Assembly: GCA_028023455.1 (NCBI GenBank)
Contig: JAQFVV010000049.1
Span: 2,706,036 to 2,770,035, forward strand
Origin: Epiperipatus broadwayi
Lineage: Eukaryota; Onychophora; Udeonychophora; Euonychophora; Peripatidae
Direction: 5' to 3'
DNA length: 64,000 bases
The notes beneath the pieces were generated by a model. It ran no database searches. It was not told the DNA's origin and saw only the letters and a program-made list of their open reading frames with translations. Numbering within the stretch: position 1 is the stretch's first letter; the number at the start of each line of letters is the position of its first letter. Below are positions 36,136 to 48,115 of the stretch, one piece after another. Both the position numbers and the translations under genes were made by a program.

Positions 36136-38569
36136 TTATAAATAATAAGACCTTGATTAGTTGAATATCAAAGGAAAAAAATATTATTTGGCCAACAGAA
36201 TAAAATTAACTCTGGCTAGCAATTTAGTAATGGATTATAAGATAATTAATAAATGATGATATAGGAAAACAGATGTGTGGCTTACAATTTTTAAGAGTAA
36301 CATATTTCAGAGCCATCTTTGCAAGCATAAGTAATCAATGAAAGTGACATGACAGTTTTAATGAGATTTTTAATTCTCTAACTATTACTAGTCAATCACT
36401 TTTATTTTTTATAATGCTTTGCTTTAATATATATCAACATTTTGTAAATAAATTGTAAACAAAGTAAATAAATTGAAGACAAAATATTAGTCTTTGTTGT
36501 GAGGAAAAAAACTCATTTATTATTTATTTCAGATATTCAGTTTATTATATGCTTACTATGAAACAGTGTATTGTGACATACATATATAAGCACTTTTTGT
36601 ATTTGAAATATATAACTTCCTAAAGTCTTTAAAAACATCTTTTTATAACACTTTCTTGAGACGCATATGAAATCAGATCTACTTTAGCTTTTAAATTCTT
36701 GAAGAGATAAATGAAATAATAGAAAAGTCTGTGTAAAGGGAGTTGACAGGAAGAAATAAATTTTGAAAATAACCTGAAGAAAGTTTGTAATCCTATAAGA
36801 AAATGTTTTAATAGAATTTTATAAAAAAATATATTCAAAAAGTTGGGTTTCAATTAATTTTAAATAAACGGTCATATAACCTATTGTGGACTGCACAATT
36901 CAATAACTGCTCATTTTCCAGACAAACATACAGCTTGATACTGACTACAAGTAGCTGGCCAAAAACAAATTCATAACCAGACAATGTTGGCTGATAGATG
37001 GATTATCTCACTACTGTAAGCTAAAGATAATGGAAATACTCTCAATTTCTTATCAATCAGAAAATGATATCTTTAGTGCAGGGAAATTATTCTGCAGTGA
37101 AATATTTAAAAGCTATTTTATTATACTGTACTCTTTCATATATTTACTTTTTTAAAAAAAAATATTGTTCTCCACTTTCTTTTACTTTACTGCCTCTCAG
37201 CAATTGATCACTTTCTTGCCCTAAGTGTAATGATGAAATTGTGAGTTGTACACCCTCCTTTCCAGTTTTAATTACATGCACGATAGTTAGGACTTCAATC
37301 TTTATATTTTTGTATTTAATGTTTTATTCTTTTATCTTTATCTTGTTTTTCCATCTGAGATTAGAATAGCCACACTTATTACCTAGAGTACCTACCAATG
37401 ATTATGATTTGATCCTTAGCATTATGAAACATTATCAGCTATGAAAAACTGTAGGTATATAAATCTGTTAATAGTAATCTTTATCTCATTTTCATTTGCT
37501 AGATATACAATCTAGGATTCAAATTCAAATAAAGTTTTAAAATACCTTCATATAGCTGGTAATTTTCAAGATATTATTTTTCTTTTTTTGAAATTAATCA
37601 CAATTCAGCTGACTATCCAGTATAGGAGTATCTGAAAATTCTTAATTAGAAGACAAATTAACAGGAAAAAATCTGTTAGTGCTTACCCAGCTACATGGAA
37701 CTAGAATAGAAACTTTTTATTGACCACTTATCTTTATATGCTAAAAATTTCTTTATTCCCCTATAGCTAACTAAAGCAGCTTTAACAGCAAGCCTAATAA
37801 TATAATAATGAATAATATAATAATGTAAATAGATTACTTTGTTCAGTTTTTGGTCTCTGTCAGCAGGTTTCAGTTAGATAGCCCAAAATCAGTTATGAGC
37901 ATCGTTGTATATTCATGTTCAATTAAATGGTCAAGTTTGCAATGTGAATGTGGAATATTAAAAAATAATTAAAAGTAAACTAGAGAACTTTATTTGAATA
38001 AAATGAGGATTGAGACATCTGTATTTTTCATATGCTGTTTTTTAAAAATATGTTTTGATCATTTAATTTATTGAATGAATAAGTCCATTACTTTCGCTTA
38101 CATGTGGCAATTATAGCCTTGCAATTTATATATCTTTGGAGACTTTATTAGCGATTGAAATGTGACTGGTCAATTGTAGCATGGGAATATTATTGAAAAT
38201 TGAATAGAGAACTTTTTCCTATTAGCAATATACTCTATGTTTGTGCCAACTACTTATTTATTCATACCAATTTTAAAAGTTAGTATTTATTATTTTATCT
38301 ATGTTTACAAAAGTATTAAAAGTGAGGCAGATAATTTTGCAAAGGAACTTTTTTAAATCTGAAAGTGTAGAAATAAAATAATAGATTTAAAAGTTAAAAT
38401 TGTAAGAAGATCTATGTCATCTAATGCTTAAATGTCACATAACCTTTGAAACCAAGATTTTTAATTTTTCTAAACTGTAACAATTATGCATTAAATAGTA
38501 CTTCTATGCTAGAATCATGTGTACCATGTACTACTGAAATCTCCCATTATGCAATAAAGTTGAAGTGAT
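36136..38569. other. AT-rich DNA without recognised features
   Basis: No gene or repeat family is seen. A 74-codon minus frame (36629-36853) is rich in Phe, Leu and Tyr and likely chance. Confidence 0.4.
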
Positions 38570-38690
38570 CAACTTTGACTCTACACAGAGGCTAAACTTT
38601 CCATATAGTAGCACCACTCAGTGTAAGCCAGAGTAATCAATGGATGCAAGAAACAGCTTGTCAAATCATGAAGAATGGTGATTGTGTGAA
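38570..38690 (+). repeat. Repeat family Q fragment
   Basis: CTTTCCATATAGTAGCACCA, CTCAGTGTAAGCCAGAGTAA and TCAATGGATGCAAGAAACAG match the four-times repeated module of the 42.2-43.3 kb palindrome (CTCCATACAGTAGTGCCACT, CAGTGCAAGCCAGAGTAATC). Confidence 0.6.
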
Positions 38691-39289
38691 CTTTGAGATC
38701 TATCTGCTAAAATATTTTACTCTTGTTCAATCATTTATTACACTATGCTGTAGTTCAGTTTAAATCCCTTTTACTCTGAATATCTTCACACCAATAGCTA
38801 TGTGTAGTCTCTTGCAAACATTTTAAATCTTAAGCTACATCTCAAATTAAACCCCACACTCTCTTATTTATCTTAATTTCTAGAGAGAAAAAGTCTAATT
38901 ATTGCCATGTACTACAAAACAACTATATCTTTTAACTAATATGTTTTTTTTTATCTATAACAACCTACTTGCTTACTTTCACTGTAATCTAATCCTGATT
39001 ATTAAACTCTTATTTATGTCTTTCTAATCTATTTTTCTGTGCAGTGGAGCTTAATGGATTTAAGAGAGATAAAAATAATGAATTGAAGCTTCACATTTCA
39101 TTTTGATTTTTCGAATATTGCATGTTTCCCAAATGATGAACCATTGATGATTTTGCCTCATAATTTAAAGCAGTTGGAGCGTGATAATTTGAAAAATTAA
39201 AAGAACCTGAATCAAAGTTCACTCTGTAACCTAACCTCTCTGTGATTATAACAGTTCGATTAGTTTTTATTGTTTTGGAATATGGATGT
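38691..39289. other. AT-rich DNA without recognised features
   Basis: I see no supportable feature. Confidence 0.4.
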
Positions 39290-39395
39290 GTATGTTTTCA
39301 GAAGTTCATAAAAAGTTTAAGCAGCATAATAGATAGAGATGGGTCACGATCCATGGATCTTGAGCTTCAGCAGCACTAAATCACATTAGATACTT
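39290..39395 (-). repeat. SINE-2, minus strand
   Basis: The reverse complement reads GATTTAGTGCTGCTGAAGCT, then a diverged middle, then TGCTTAAACTTTTTATGAAC TTCTGA. The head (GATTTAGTGCAG) and 3' body (CAAACTTCTTATGAACTTC) match the 8.7-kb copy. Confidence 0.5.
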
Positions 39396-40386
39396 ATATA
39401 TATTTTATTGTATATGTTTTCGAACTCAATGTGAATTAATAATATCCTTCTTTCTTACACTGTGTTGATAGAATAATAGACCAACATTTATCAACGACTA
39501 AAAATATTTTTTAAATATAGTTTTAAACCAATATTTGCTATTTTTTATTATTTAAAATTTTTAAAATTTTGTTTTATTTTCTACTACTTTTCAATTTTTA
39601 TAGATTAATGAACATCAAAAGAATTTCTTAACACTACGCAGATCATAAAAATCTGATTAAAGAGTGGGGAGACATACGAGAGAGAAAGAAAAGAGTAAAA
39701 CATCTAAGAATATTTTTAAAAAAAATAAAATCCTCAACAAAGTAAAAATATATAATAAAACTGCATAAAAAATCAGATTTTTGAAGATGCCTAGTGGCAG
39801 AATAAATATTCTTTGTACAATAAGATTAGGAAGAGAAAAATCTGTTTAAAGAATTTATTGATGATATGTTTATTTTAAATTTATATCAGTTTTTTTAACA
39901 CTTTTTTTGATTAGATATTATATGGTTTATTAAATATAAGAGCAACTAGTTTATTAATCACATGATATTTGATTTGTTTTCTGAGGGAGAAAAAAACCTT
40001 TCTCATGTGATGTGGAAACAACTACGAGATATAATAATAATTTCGCGCATTATTTAGATAAGAAATCCCATATAAGATAAAATAACTTTTAGATATTCTA
40101 CTGCAGCGCAAATGTTTTTTTCAACACGCTACAAACAAGGAAAGAAACTATTTACCAAACAAGAGAGGAAGATTTGAAGGTTAGCCAAGAATAGCAAGTT
40201 ACCCATTTTCCAATAATTGAAATATTAACTAAGTTTTTTATGACAGAAAAATTCAATGTTTATTAAAAAATCCTTTACTCGGTCTGGACTGACTTGGATT
40301 TAATTACGCGTTATAGGTATTATAAGCATGTAAATTATTATCACATCAGATGCCCTTCATTACACACATACATATTTATATTGGTT
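39396..40386. other. AT-rich DNA without recognised features
   Basis: I see no supportable feature. Confidence 0.4.
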
Positions 40387-40498
40387 TAAAGTACATTGTT
40401 CAGAAGTTCACAAGAAGTTTGAGCACCAGAAATAATCTAATTGGGATATGATTTTAGCATCTTGAACTTTGGTCTGCTACTCTATAATTGCACCATAC
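40387..40498 (-). repeat. SINE-2, minus strand
   Basis: The reverse complement reads TATGGTGCAATTATAGAGTA, GCAGACCAAAGTTCAAGATG, and later GGTGCTCAAACTTCTTGTGA, then ACTTCTGAACAATG. AAGTTCAAGATGC sits at the position of a degenerate B box. The 3' body matches the other SINE-2 copies. Confidence 0.5.
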
Positions 40499-40559
40499 CA
40501 AGTATATTTAGTAAGAGTTTTGTGCGCATAGGTTAGGTTGTTGTTATTTCCATCATTGG

Positions 40560-40620
40560 TTGCATAAGATGGAGTAGATAGCTGTAGAGAGTTTGAAAGT
40601 CTGAGTTCAAATCTCTTCTA
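40560..40620 (+). repeat. Foldback family A, right-arm end
   Basis: TTGCATAAGATGGAGTAGAT, then GAAAGTCTGAGTTCAAATCT, match the outer, B-box-like end of the family A right arm at 7.98 and 1.91 kb. Only about 60 bp is retained. Confidence 0.45.
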
Positions 40621-40642
40621 AATTAAATTAAGTTCAGTATAA

Positions 40643-40770
40643 ACAATTTACTTATATTTTTTTCTCATGTACCATAGCATCAACCGGGAAGCGAACCCGC
40701 TAACCCAGGACAACTGCTTGTAAAGCAGCTGTTGCTGACCTCTCGACCACCAATGCTTGACAATTTACTT
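40643..40770 (-). mobile_element. SINE-1, tRNA-like, with 11-bp target-site duplication
   Basis: The element (40654-40759) on the minus strand begins TCAAGCATTGGTGGTCGAGA. It folds partly like a tRNA: acceptor GCATTGG pairs with TTGATGC (with G-T pairs), TGGTCGAGAGGTCAG resembles an A box/D arm of class II tRNAs, CTGCTTTACAAGCAG forms an anticodon-like stem-loop, and an extra arm TGTCCTGGGTTA precedes the B box GCGGGTTCGCTTCCCGG. It ends GCTATGGTACATGAG and an A run. ACAATTTACTT flanks both sides (40643-40653 and 40760-40770), a target-site duplication typical of LINE-driven retroposition. The long variable arm points to a Ser- or Leu-type ancestor. It is a SINE, not a functional tRNA gene. 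Confidence 0.8.
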
Positions 40771-41429
40771 GTATTTAAATATTATATAAGATGAAAAGTG
40801 AATATTAGGCTGATCAGGGAGATGTCAGAATCTCCCTTATTAGTGATACAGATTGCAACACTTTATAAACAAATTTTTCTTTTATTTGAATTAGGTCTAA
40901 GTTAAACAACAATTCTGTGCTCCAGCATATATTGTACCACTATTGCAATCTTACCTGGAGTTCAAATCTAAATCAGAATTGAAAAAAAAATGAAATAGCT
41001 TAAGAATTGTCATGCAATCTATTTTTTTTTGTATAATACATCTATAATTAAGTTAGATAGCCAATAAATTGATTAGTAAATACATTTTTAGTTATAATAA
41101 TTCTAAAATTATAAAAAATATTTTTTTTTAGAACATAATACAGTTTGCAAAGAAATAGTATAACAAAGAAGAGATATTGTCTAAATATTCTGAAATAAAT
41201 AAATCAAGGTCACTTTATCAATTGATATTTCACCAAATATTTTTTTTTGGAATACATTGTTGTAATTACATATGTGGACAATTTTCTTTATTCTTTATCA
41301 ATTCTGCCACCTATCAATATATGCTAGATAACGTTGCTTAATAATATCTATTCAATGAGTGTAATATGGATGATTATGACACTGTATTAATATAACCAAT
41401 AGTTAGAAATATATCACACTAGTTGATGC
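40771..41429. other. AT-rich DNA without recognised features
   Basis: Nothing supportable is seen. Confidence 0.4.
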
Positions 41430-41505
41430 ATTTGATAAACAGTCTGTTCATGTTTCTATACTATGTAAATAATCACATAATAATAACAGCAGCAATGACA
41501 AAAAA
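41430..41505 (+). repeat. Dispersed repeat shared with 58.2 kb
   Basis: TTTGATAAACAGTCTGTTCA, TGTTTCTATACTATGTAAA and TAATCACATAATAATAACA, then AGCAATGACA, match in order the segment at 58205-58290. Its family is unknown. Confidence 0.55.
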
Positions 41506-41959
41506 AATGCTATATATATATATATGTATATGAAGCAGCTTAAAATAAGCTTTTTTTTAAATTACAGAATTTAAATAGTTTTCATTGTTCTTGCAAGCTA
41601 ATATTTCCTATATTAAATAAAGTATTTGTCTACAATAACTGAAACAAAATTTATAGAGGTAAAAAGAGGGCAAAACAGATTTTTAAAAGCTTACTGCACA
41701 GTAAAAGCTCATCCAACAATTCCTAAATATGAACAGCAAAGGAGAAAGCTTAATTCACAGATTTATCAGAACTGGTAGTTAAAGTTTGAACATTCTAGCA
41801 TTGTTTTATCCTCTAGTTAAAAATATCTCAATATTCATTTGTTGGCCAATAGTTGTATTACTGGTTACATTGATCATCTGAAAGAAAGTTCGTATTTGAA
41901 CACAGGTCATGAGCATGGCAGGTAGGTACATTACAATAAGAAGCCTTTCTTATTAATAT

Positions 41960-42035
41960 AAAAACAAAACAAAATTACTTTTTTACACAACAACTTTAAT
42001 ATTTCAACCAGAAGTTTGGTTTTCATCAGTAATTG
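41960..42035 (-). repeat. Possible PLE 3' UTR fragment
   Basis: The minus strand reads TTACTGATGAAAACCAAACT, then TCTGGTTGAAATATTAAAG. The layout (CTGATGA..., an imperfect short inverted pair, GAAA-TATTA) resembles PLE 3' ends elsewhere in the window, but no coding sequence supports it. Confidence 0.25.
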
Positions 42036-42235
42036 CCACGAAATAGCTTCCTCTAAAATTTAAATATTAAAAATCACTTGCATATCTGATAACATAATTT
42101 CTATAGGTTAAAAATCTTTTTTAATCAATCAATGTGTGACCCATTGTGATATCTTATAGTTACATTTTTAGGAAAAGTCATTAATTTTTTTTAGCTATAT
42201 TCTTATCAAGATTTACAAAAGTATCACATGATCAT

Positions 42236-43345
42236 CATCTCTCATGCTTGCTCGAATTGTTAAAGCAGGCAAAACTCTCCATACAGTAGTGCCACTCAGT
42301 GCTAGCCAGAGTAATCAATGGATATCAGATGGCTTGTGCCTAAAATCACTTAGTGTTCACTCTTCCAATATCCACAGACAAGTTCCTAGCTTGTGGCTTT
42401 CATCAGTGAGGATCCTTGTATCTAAAAGCACTGCACCTAGATCTTAGGATTTAATGTAACCCTCCAGCAGTGACTTTTTATCTCTACTTAATTATAAAAC
42501 TATGATAGTCATATAGATCTGAATTCAATTCAGTACCCTTACATTTTGCTTCCTTTGAATCTTTAATAACCATAGCCACCACTATCGTATTAGAACAGGA
42601 TTGGTATTAAACCACTAAACATCACATGCTCACCATTTATTATCCTTTGTCAGGCTGTTAAAATAGATAAAATTCTCCATACAGTAGTACCACTCAGTGC
42701 AAGTCAGAGTAATCAATGGATGCCAATGGCTTGTACATAAAATCCATATCTAGTGCCTACTCATCCAATATTCCCAGACTAGTTTCTACCATTGTTTTAT
42801 CCTCTAGTAAGCACTAGATAGAGATTTTATGCACAAGCTTTCTGCCATCCATTGATTACCCTGGCTTGCACTGAGTGGCACTATTGTATGGAGGGTTTTT
42901 CCTGTTTTAATGGCTCAAGCAAGCATAAGAAATGGTGATTATGTTATGTTTAGTGGATTAATACCAATCCCACATAATAGAATTGTGGTGTCTATGGTTT
43001 TATAAAACCAAAGGCATTAAAATGTATGGGTACTGAACTGAGTTCAGACCTATATGACTATTTAAGCTAGTGAGCTTTAATTGAAAATATTATGTTTTCA
43101 ATTTTAGACTCATAGTTTTATAGTTAAGTAGAAATAAAAGGTGGCTGATGGACGGTTGCATTTGATCCTAAGATTTAATGCAGTGCTCTCAGATCCAAGG
43201 CTCCTCACTGACAAAGGTCACAAGCCAACTAGTCTGGAGATATTGGATGAGTAGGCACTAGATGGGGATTTTATGCACAAGCCTTCTGGCATCCATTAAT
43301 TACTCTGGCTTGCACTGAGTGGCACTACTGTATTTGCCTGTTTTA
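42236..43345. repeat. Family Q: 1.1-kb palindrome with four copies of an internal module
   Basis: The left arm (about 42236-42752) and right arm (about 42829-43345) are reverse complements over nearly their whole length with scattered substitutions and one longer indel. The centre lies between CTAGTGCCTACTCATCC and CTAGTAAGCACTAGAT. Each arm carries the module CTCCATACAGTAGTGCCACT, CAGTGCAAGCCAGAGTAATC twice, about 400 bp apart, giving four copies. Other shared blocks are CATATAGRTCTGAAYTCAR and TTGGTATTAAWCCACTAAAC. No coding frame is credible. Diverged parts occur at 30.4 and 38.6 kb. It may be a foldback transposon or an inverted duplication of a longer dispersed repeat. Confidence 0.8.
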
Positions 43346-43833
43346 TTTACAAAAGTAATAATTCATTAATTAAAAAAACATATGCACTATATATATACAA
43401 AAAATGCACAAAATAATGTCTGTAAAAGATTATAGATTGAAATAAAATTTAAATATATACAGGTAAAATAAAATGAATATGTAATGAATTAAAAATCAAA
43501 TAGCATTCAAATCAGCAAAAAAAATAATGTTGTTAGCAGACTATCTATAAATATAATGCAAAAGCATTGAAAATATACTTGATATAATAAATATGACATT
43601 ATTTTCTGCAGTATAATATTAGAATGATAAATTAAATTATACATATGCATATAAATATAATATATGTCTTATTGATTAACATATTAAACAAAAATAATTA
43701 ATAAAATATTGAGCAGTAGAAAATAAGATAATTCAAGGATGTAATAGAGCCTATGTTCATGTTCATACTATGAAAAAGTAAAGTCTTAACTTTATAAATA
43801 AAATACTTTCTTGTTTTTGCTTTAGTGAAGAAA
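43346..43833. other. AT-rich DNA without recognised features
   Basis: Nothing supportable is seen. Confidence 0.4.
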
Positions 43834-43905
43834 AAAATAGTTTACAATATGACCACTCTTAAATGATCAATTGAATGATCCAGTAAATAAGTGTTTAAAC
43901 ACTGG
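43834..43905 (-). repeat. PLE-C-like 3' end fragment
   Basis: AATATGACCACTCTTAAATG, then ATCAATTGAATGATCCAGTA, correspond to AATATGAACATTCTTAAATC, then ATCAATTGAGTGATCTCATA at the 3' end of PLE-C near 53755. The neighbouring 67-codon plus frame at 43908-44111 is not recognised. Confidence 0.4.
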
Positions 43906-44360
43906 TAATGAACAGTAGACACATTAATCTCCAACAGCAGAGTGTTACTAGACCTTTTAATATGAGAGTTACTGGTATGAATACTAAGTATAAATGCCTA
44001 TGCAGCTGTACTATCCATCATAGATGTTTAAAATTACTTCTGGATAAAGAAGAGCAAAGATTTTTAAAAAAATATCAATTGGTAAAGCAGATAACAATAA
44101 ACAAATGTTAAAACAAATTTAACAATAAACAAAACATTTGTATTAAAAAACAATATAATACAGTTCAAGTACAAACATATTTCCATAATAACTACATCTT
44201 TGGAAAATAATGCATTTGATATCGGATATCCCATTAATATTCACAAAACATTACATGATAATGTTGCATCATATTTAAAGATTACTAAGTATTGTATTAT
44301 TTTTATGATTTTATTATATATGTGTTCCAAGTTAAGATGTTCACACCTATATATATATAA

Positions 44361-44996
44361 AATTCATGCTTGCAAACTATATAGGAACTTGTTTAATAAA
44401 TGCTGAGAGTTAGTGTTTAGATCTAGTTTCTAATCCCTACCCTTCACTGATGATAGCAAATTAGCTTGAAATCAACTGATCTGAAGGTGGAGACAATGAA
44501 AGAGATATTGAATTCTTACTCTCTTGATGTTTATGTAAACAAATGCTTGTACAGAGATTTTGGTAAAGCACCATCTATTGATCATAAATGCAAGCTATAG
44601 CAAGTTATGTGATTTATAACTTGTTTTGTTTTTCATAAATGTACCTTTGAAGGTTTTTGCAATGATATATATTGCAGAGGCTCTTACTAGGTGGTGAAAC
44701 TGAGCTGATTTCAGACCCATATAGCTATCTGGCTTGTTAGGCTGGATTTAAAGACATTACGTGTCTGAAAAATTCATGCTTGCAAACTGATAGGAACTTG
44801 TTTCATAAACACTGAGAGTTAGTGTTTAGATCTAGTTTCTAGTCCCTACCCTTCACTGATGATAGAAAATTAGCTTGAAATCAGCTGATCTGAAGGTGGA
44901 GACAATGAAAGAGATATTGAATTCTGACTTTCTTGACGTTTATGCAAACAAACGCTTATATGGAGATTTTGGTAAAGCTCCATCTATTGATCACAT
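44361..44996 (+). repeat. Two direct repeats of about 225 bp, 410 bp apart
   Basis: Copy 1 (44361-44585) and copy 2 (44771-44996) both run from AATTCATGCTTGCAAACT through GAGAGTTAGTGTTTAGATCT, ACCCTTCACTGATGATAG and GATCTGAAGGTGGAGACAAT to CATCTATTGATCA, with few differences. Between them, TTCAGACCCATATAGCTATC resembles family Q. The pair could be a tandem duplication of a 410-bp unit or the remains of terminal direct repeats. No coding capacity is seen. Confidence 0.75.
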
Positions 44997-46484
44997 TATA
45001 TATATATATATATTAACCATCATGAAGTTATTCTTTTAATAATTTTTGAATAATATACTGCTATTCTTTTTTGTTTTTCATAATTGATAATATTTCTATT
45101 CTTCTGAATGGTTACTTACTAATATGAAACTCTTTTGTGTACAGGTTTGCAATTTTATAAGAGAGTTTTTTGCTGATAAAGGCTATATAAGCAAATAATT
45201 TCTTTGGATTAGTTAACTATTTTTATAGTTATTTTTTTGTTCAAATCCAATAAAGAAAAAAAAAATTTTTTCTTCACAGGGTTTTTATATATATTGATTG
45301 CTGTCTTAGTTAATATTTTCAATTAAGTAATTGAATGATAAACTTTCATCTTCTGAAAATGGGATGCTTGGAGATGCTTGACTTAGATCATCTTCATGTT
45401 TTAAAGTTCAAGTTCTGGTTAATTTTCATGGTTATTAAGGAATAGGTTTACTTTTATTTTGTATATGTGAAATCTTTAATTGTTATGTTTTGTTAGGGAA
45501 ATATTTTTAAATTGTTTTTTTATTTAAAGTTAATGATTTCTAATTGATGTTACTAATATACATTTAAGTTAATTTTTTTATTATTATGTTGATCTCAATT
45601 ATTTGTATGTTAAGCTGTTTATTAGAGAATACTGACTTGTAAATAAGCATGTAGATGAGTGTTTATGTAAGTTGTAACTCCTACAACATATATATATATA
45701 TATAGCTTTAATTTCACATGTGTATGAAGCAAACAAAGTAAACCACACAAACTGCCTACAATAAAATCACCTTATTCAATTATGTATATAGATATGAGCA
45801 GATCATGTTAAACACAAATAAATATTAACTTACATTAATGATTTTTGAATCTCTTCAGAGAGACACTAAATTTTAATTATACTAAATTTAAATTATTAAA
45901 AAAATAACTAAATCTTTTATATTTTTCTTTTTTAAAACATTTTCTTTAGGTGAAAGATTGATTTAAAAATAAATGCTGATTATTTTAAAACTAAATTTTG
46001 ACTATTAACAGTTACAGAAAGAAAAAAAAATTAAAAAATGAAACTAATTTCTTTTATCTTTCAAGTATTTAAAAGTATAAACTATTTTACCTAACTAAAT
46101 TTATAAAAGAAATCATGTCTTCTACCTTTAAAATATAAATATTTAACATATATTCAAAGCATATCACAATATCAAATACACTTACAAAATCAAGTAATAA
46201 TGTCTTAATATTAAAATATGTTAATATAAAAGTTTAAAAATATAAATTCATAAATTCATCTAAATTAAATAATATCTATAACTGGCTTACTGGTAATGAA
46301 AATTTAAAACTATAAAATGGTTCATAAAATAAATGTTATATTTAAGTTCCAAACTATGGCTGAATAGAGTGGAATTATATATATGTACATACATTTTTCA
46401 AAAATAGCTATTTAGTGGTTTACTAATAAAGCCTTTCCATTTACTAGTTTCCAATCTTGTTTATAATTGGGTTATGTTTTCAGA
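44997..46484. other. AT-rich DNA without recognised features
   Basis: TA runs occur at 44998-45012 and about 45690. No gene is supportable. Confidence 0.4.
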
Positions 46485-46562
46485 TAGAATTGTCATATGT
46501 GAAGATAGTTGATAAAATGTTGTTAGAATTGTCATATGTGAAGATAGTTGATAAAGTGTTGA
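46485..46562 (+). repeat. 39-bp tandem duplication
   Basis: Two adjacent copies of TAGAATTGTCATATGTGAAG, then ATAGTTGATAAARTGTTG, at 46485 and 46524 differ at about one position. Confidence 0.85.
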
Positions 46563-47589
46563 ATCAAATTCAGCAAGAAGAATTTGGCATCCTAATAGTT
46601 ATGGGCTTTATGCTGGTGTAAAGCTCATTTGTTGCAGTTGACAACACATATTTATTAGTTCAACTGCTGGTAGACATTCAGTATCCTTTGTGTTAAAAAG
46701 GCAAAAACAAGGATAAAAAAATTAAATTATTTTTTAAGCCCACATGTTTACAAATTCTTTAATTAGCAAGTCAGTAATTATTTTAATTACCCCTATTTAC
46801 AAAATCCTTTAATTAATTATATCAGTGTATTTGGCATCATATTGAATTTTTTAAAAAAACTGACTTGAGATCCAATTTTCACAATAATTCCAGTTTTTAA
46901 TAATATTAGAAAATGCTATAGATGGACAGAAAATTAAAAAACAAAGGAAAACAATAAGACTAAGACAAATAGTAATTACCATTAAAAAAATAAGGAAAAA
47001 ATTAATTAAAGTGGGTGTTTTTGCTGATATTAGAAGTGTCACTTTTTTAATATATAGCTTATGGCTAACTCGATGTGATATTCTTTTTAATTCTAATTGT
47101 ACAGATCCTCTGAAGATTATAATTAGAAAAATCAGAACGATAAAAGAAAGAGACGATAGAATATCATCACAATATTTATTTAATAACACATGTGATCTTA
47201 TTAACATTTGAAAAACAGGTTGGATATTATAAATTACTTTTTTTTTTTTTTTTAGAAAATACATATTTATATAAAATTGTATTTTTATTCTATTTTTTAT
47301 TTATTTACATGTTGACACTTGGCAGATTCTGCCTATTAAACTTTAATTTGCCTATTGATTTTATCATACAATATTATATATTCATTTATTTATTTTCTGG
47401 TTTAATAAAGTTTGTTTTTGATATATAAAAAAAGAAATTTCAACATCCAAAACAATTATTAATTTATTATTTGTTCATACTTACTACTTTATCATTAACT
47501 AAGTTTAAAATTGTATCTTTATTGATAATTTCTTTGTATTTCTCACAAAATTCTTATTCAAACTATATATAATACTTTTTGACTGAGAT
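46563..47589. other. AT-rich DNA; unrecognised overlapping frames near 47.0 kb
   Basis: A 137-codon minus-strand frame at 46851-47264 gives a very hydrophobic translation. The opposite strand at 47011-47211 has a frame (VTFLIYSLWLTRCDIL, later IRKIRTIKERDDRIS) with more ordinary composition, faintly like the C-terminal region of some LINE proteins. I cannot assign either; at most one could be real. Confidence 0.2.
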
Positions 47590-48115
47590 AATACATAGCT
47601 TCAGAATCTACAAAAACAATCACATAAGTATTCTTCATTTTTATCTTGTGCCCCAAAAGTCAAAAAATCTCAAGGCATCTATCAGAAAAAGATTCATCCT
47701 AATAAAAGTTACAAAATAAATCATTTCCAAAAGATGTATATGCATTTGACATCATAGAAATTGGCTTCTTGTTTATCCAAAACTGGAAATTGAAGACTAC
47801 TGTCTGTATCAATATCAAATATAAAATGAGTTTCATCGCATTTTATATTTTTGGTGTACACCAATGATGCTATCTTGTTAAATTTATTGTTCCACAGAGA
47901 TATAATTTATTTGCATATAGCTTATTTGCTAACTATAGTCTTAAAAATAATGTGATGCAAGATGTAATAAAACTACTGAGTCCACAGCATGAATATCAAG
48001 ACATGGGCAAGAATCAGGATTTGATTCTTTACCTACATACAATTTCATGTGGTATACATAACCATTGTGGCTATCACCACACCCCTCTTGAACTTCTCTT
48101 TATTGGTTTTAAGAG
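47590..48115 (-). pseudogene. piggyBac-family transposase relic
   Basis: The minus strand reads KPIKRS at about 48100. After a frame change comes DSHNGYVYHMKLYVGKESNP, then DAVDSVVLLHLASHYF-like sequence to about 47940. A further frame change gives LYANKLYLCGTINLTR at about 47868-47920 and then FWINKKPISMMSNAYTSFG at about 47720-47780. These match, in order, blocks I know from piggyBac transposases: KP.K.G.K...ADS..GY......YTGKE.NP; VVL.L; GTI..NR; and W.DK+.V...S. Frames shift at least three times and stops are present, so it is inactive. The flanking TTAA/TIR ends were not located. An antisense 79-codon frame at 47952-48191 is a shadow. Confidence 0.6.

Noticed and set aside
40675-40759. 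Functional tRNA gene
   Set aside because: The cloverleaf is imperfect (weak D stem, T-stem mismatch), and the A-rich tail and target duplication show a retroposed SINE.
46851-47264. 137-codon hydrophobic minus-strand frame as a membrane protein
   Set aside because: The hydrophobicity follows from T-rich codons; there is no topology pattern or homology, and an opposite-strand frame is equally good.
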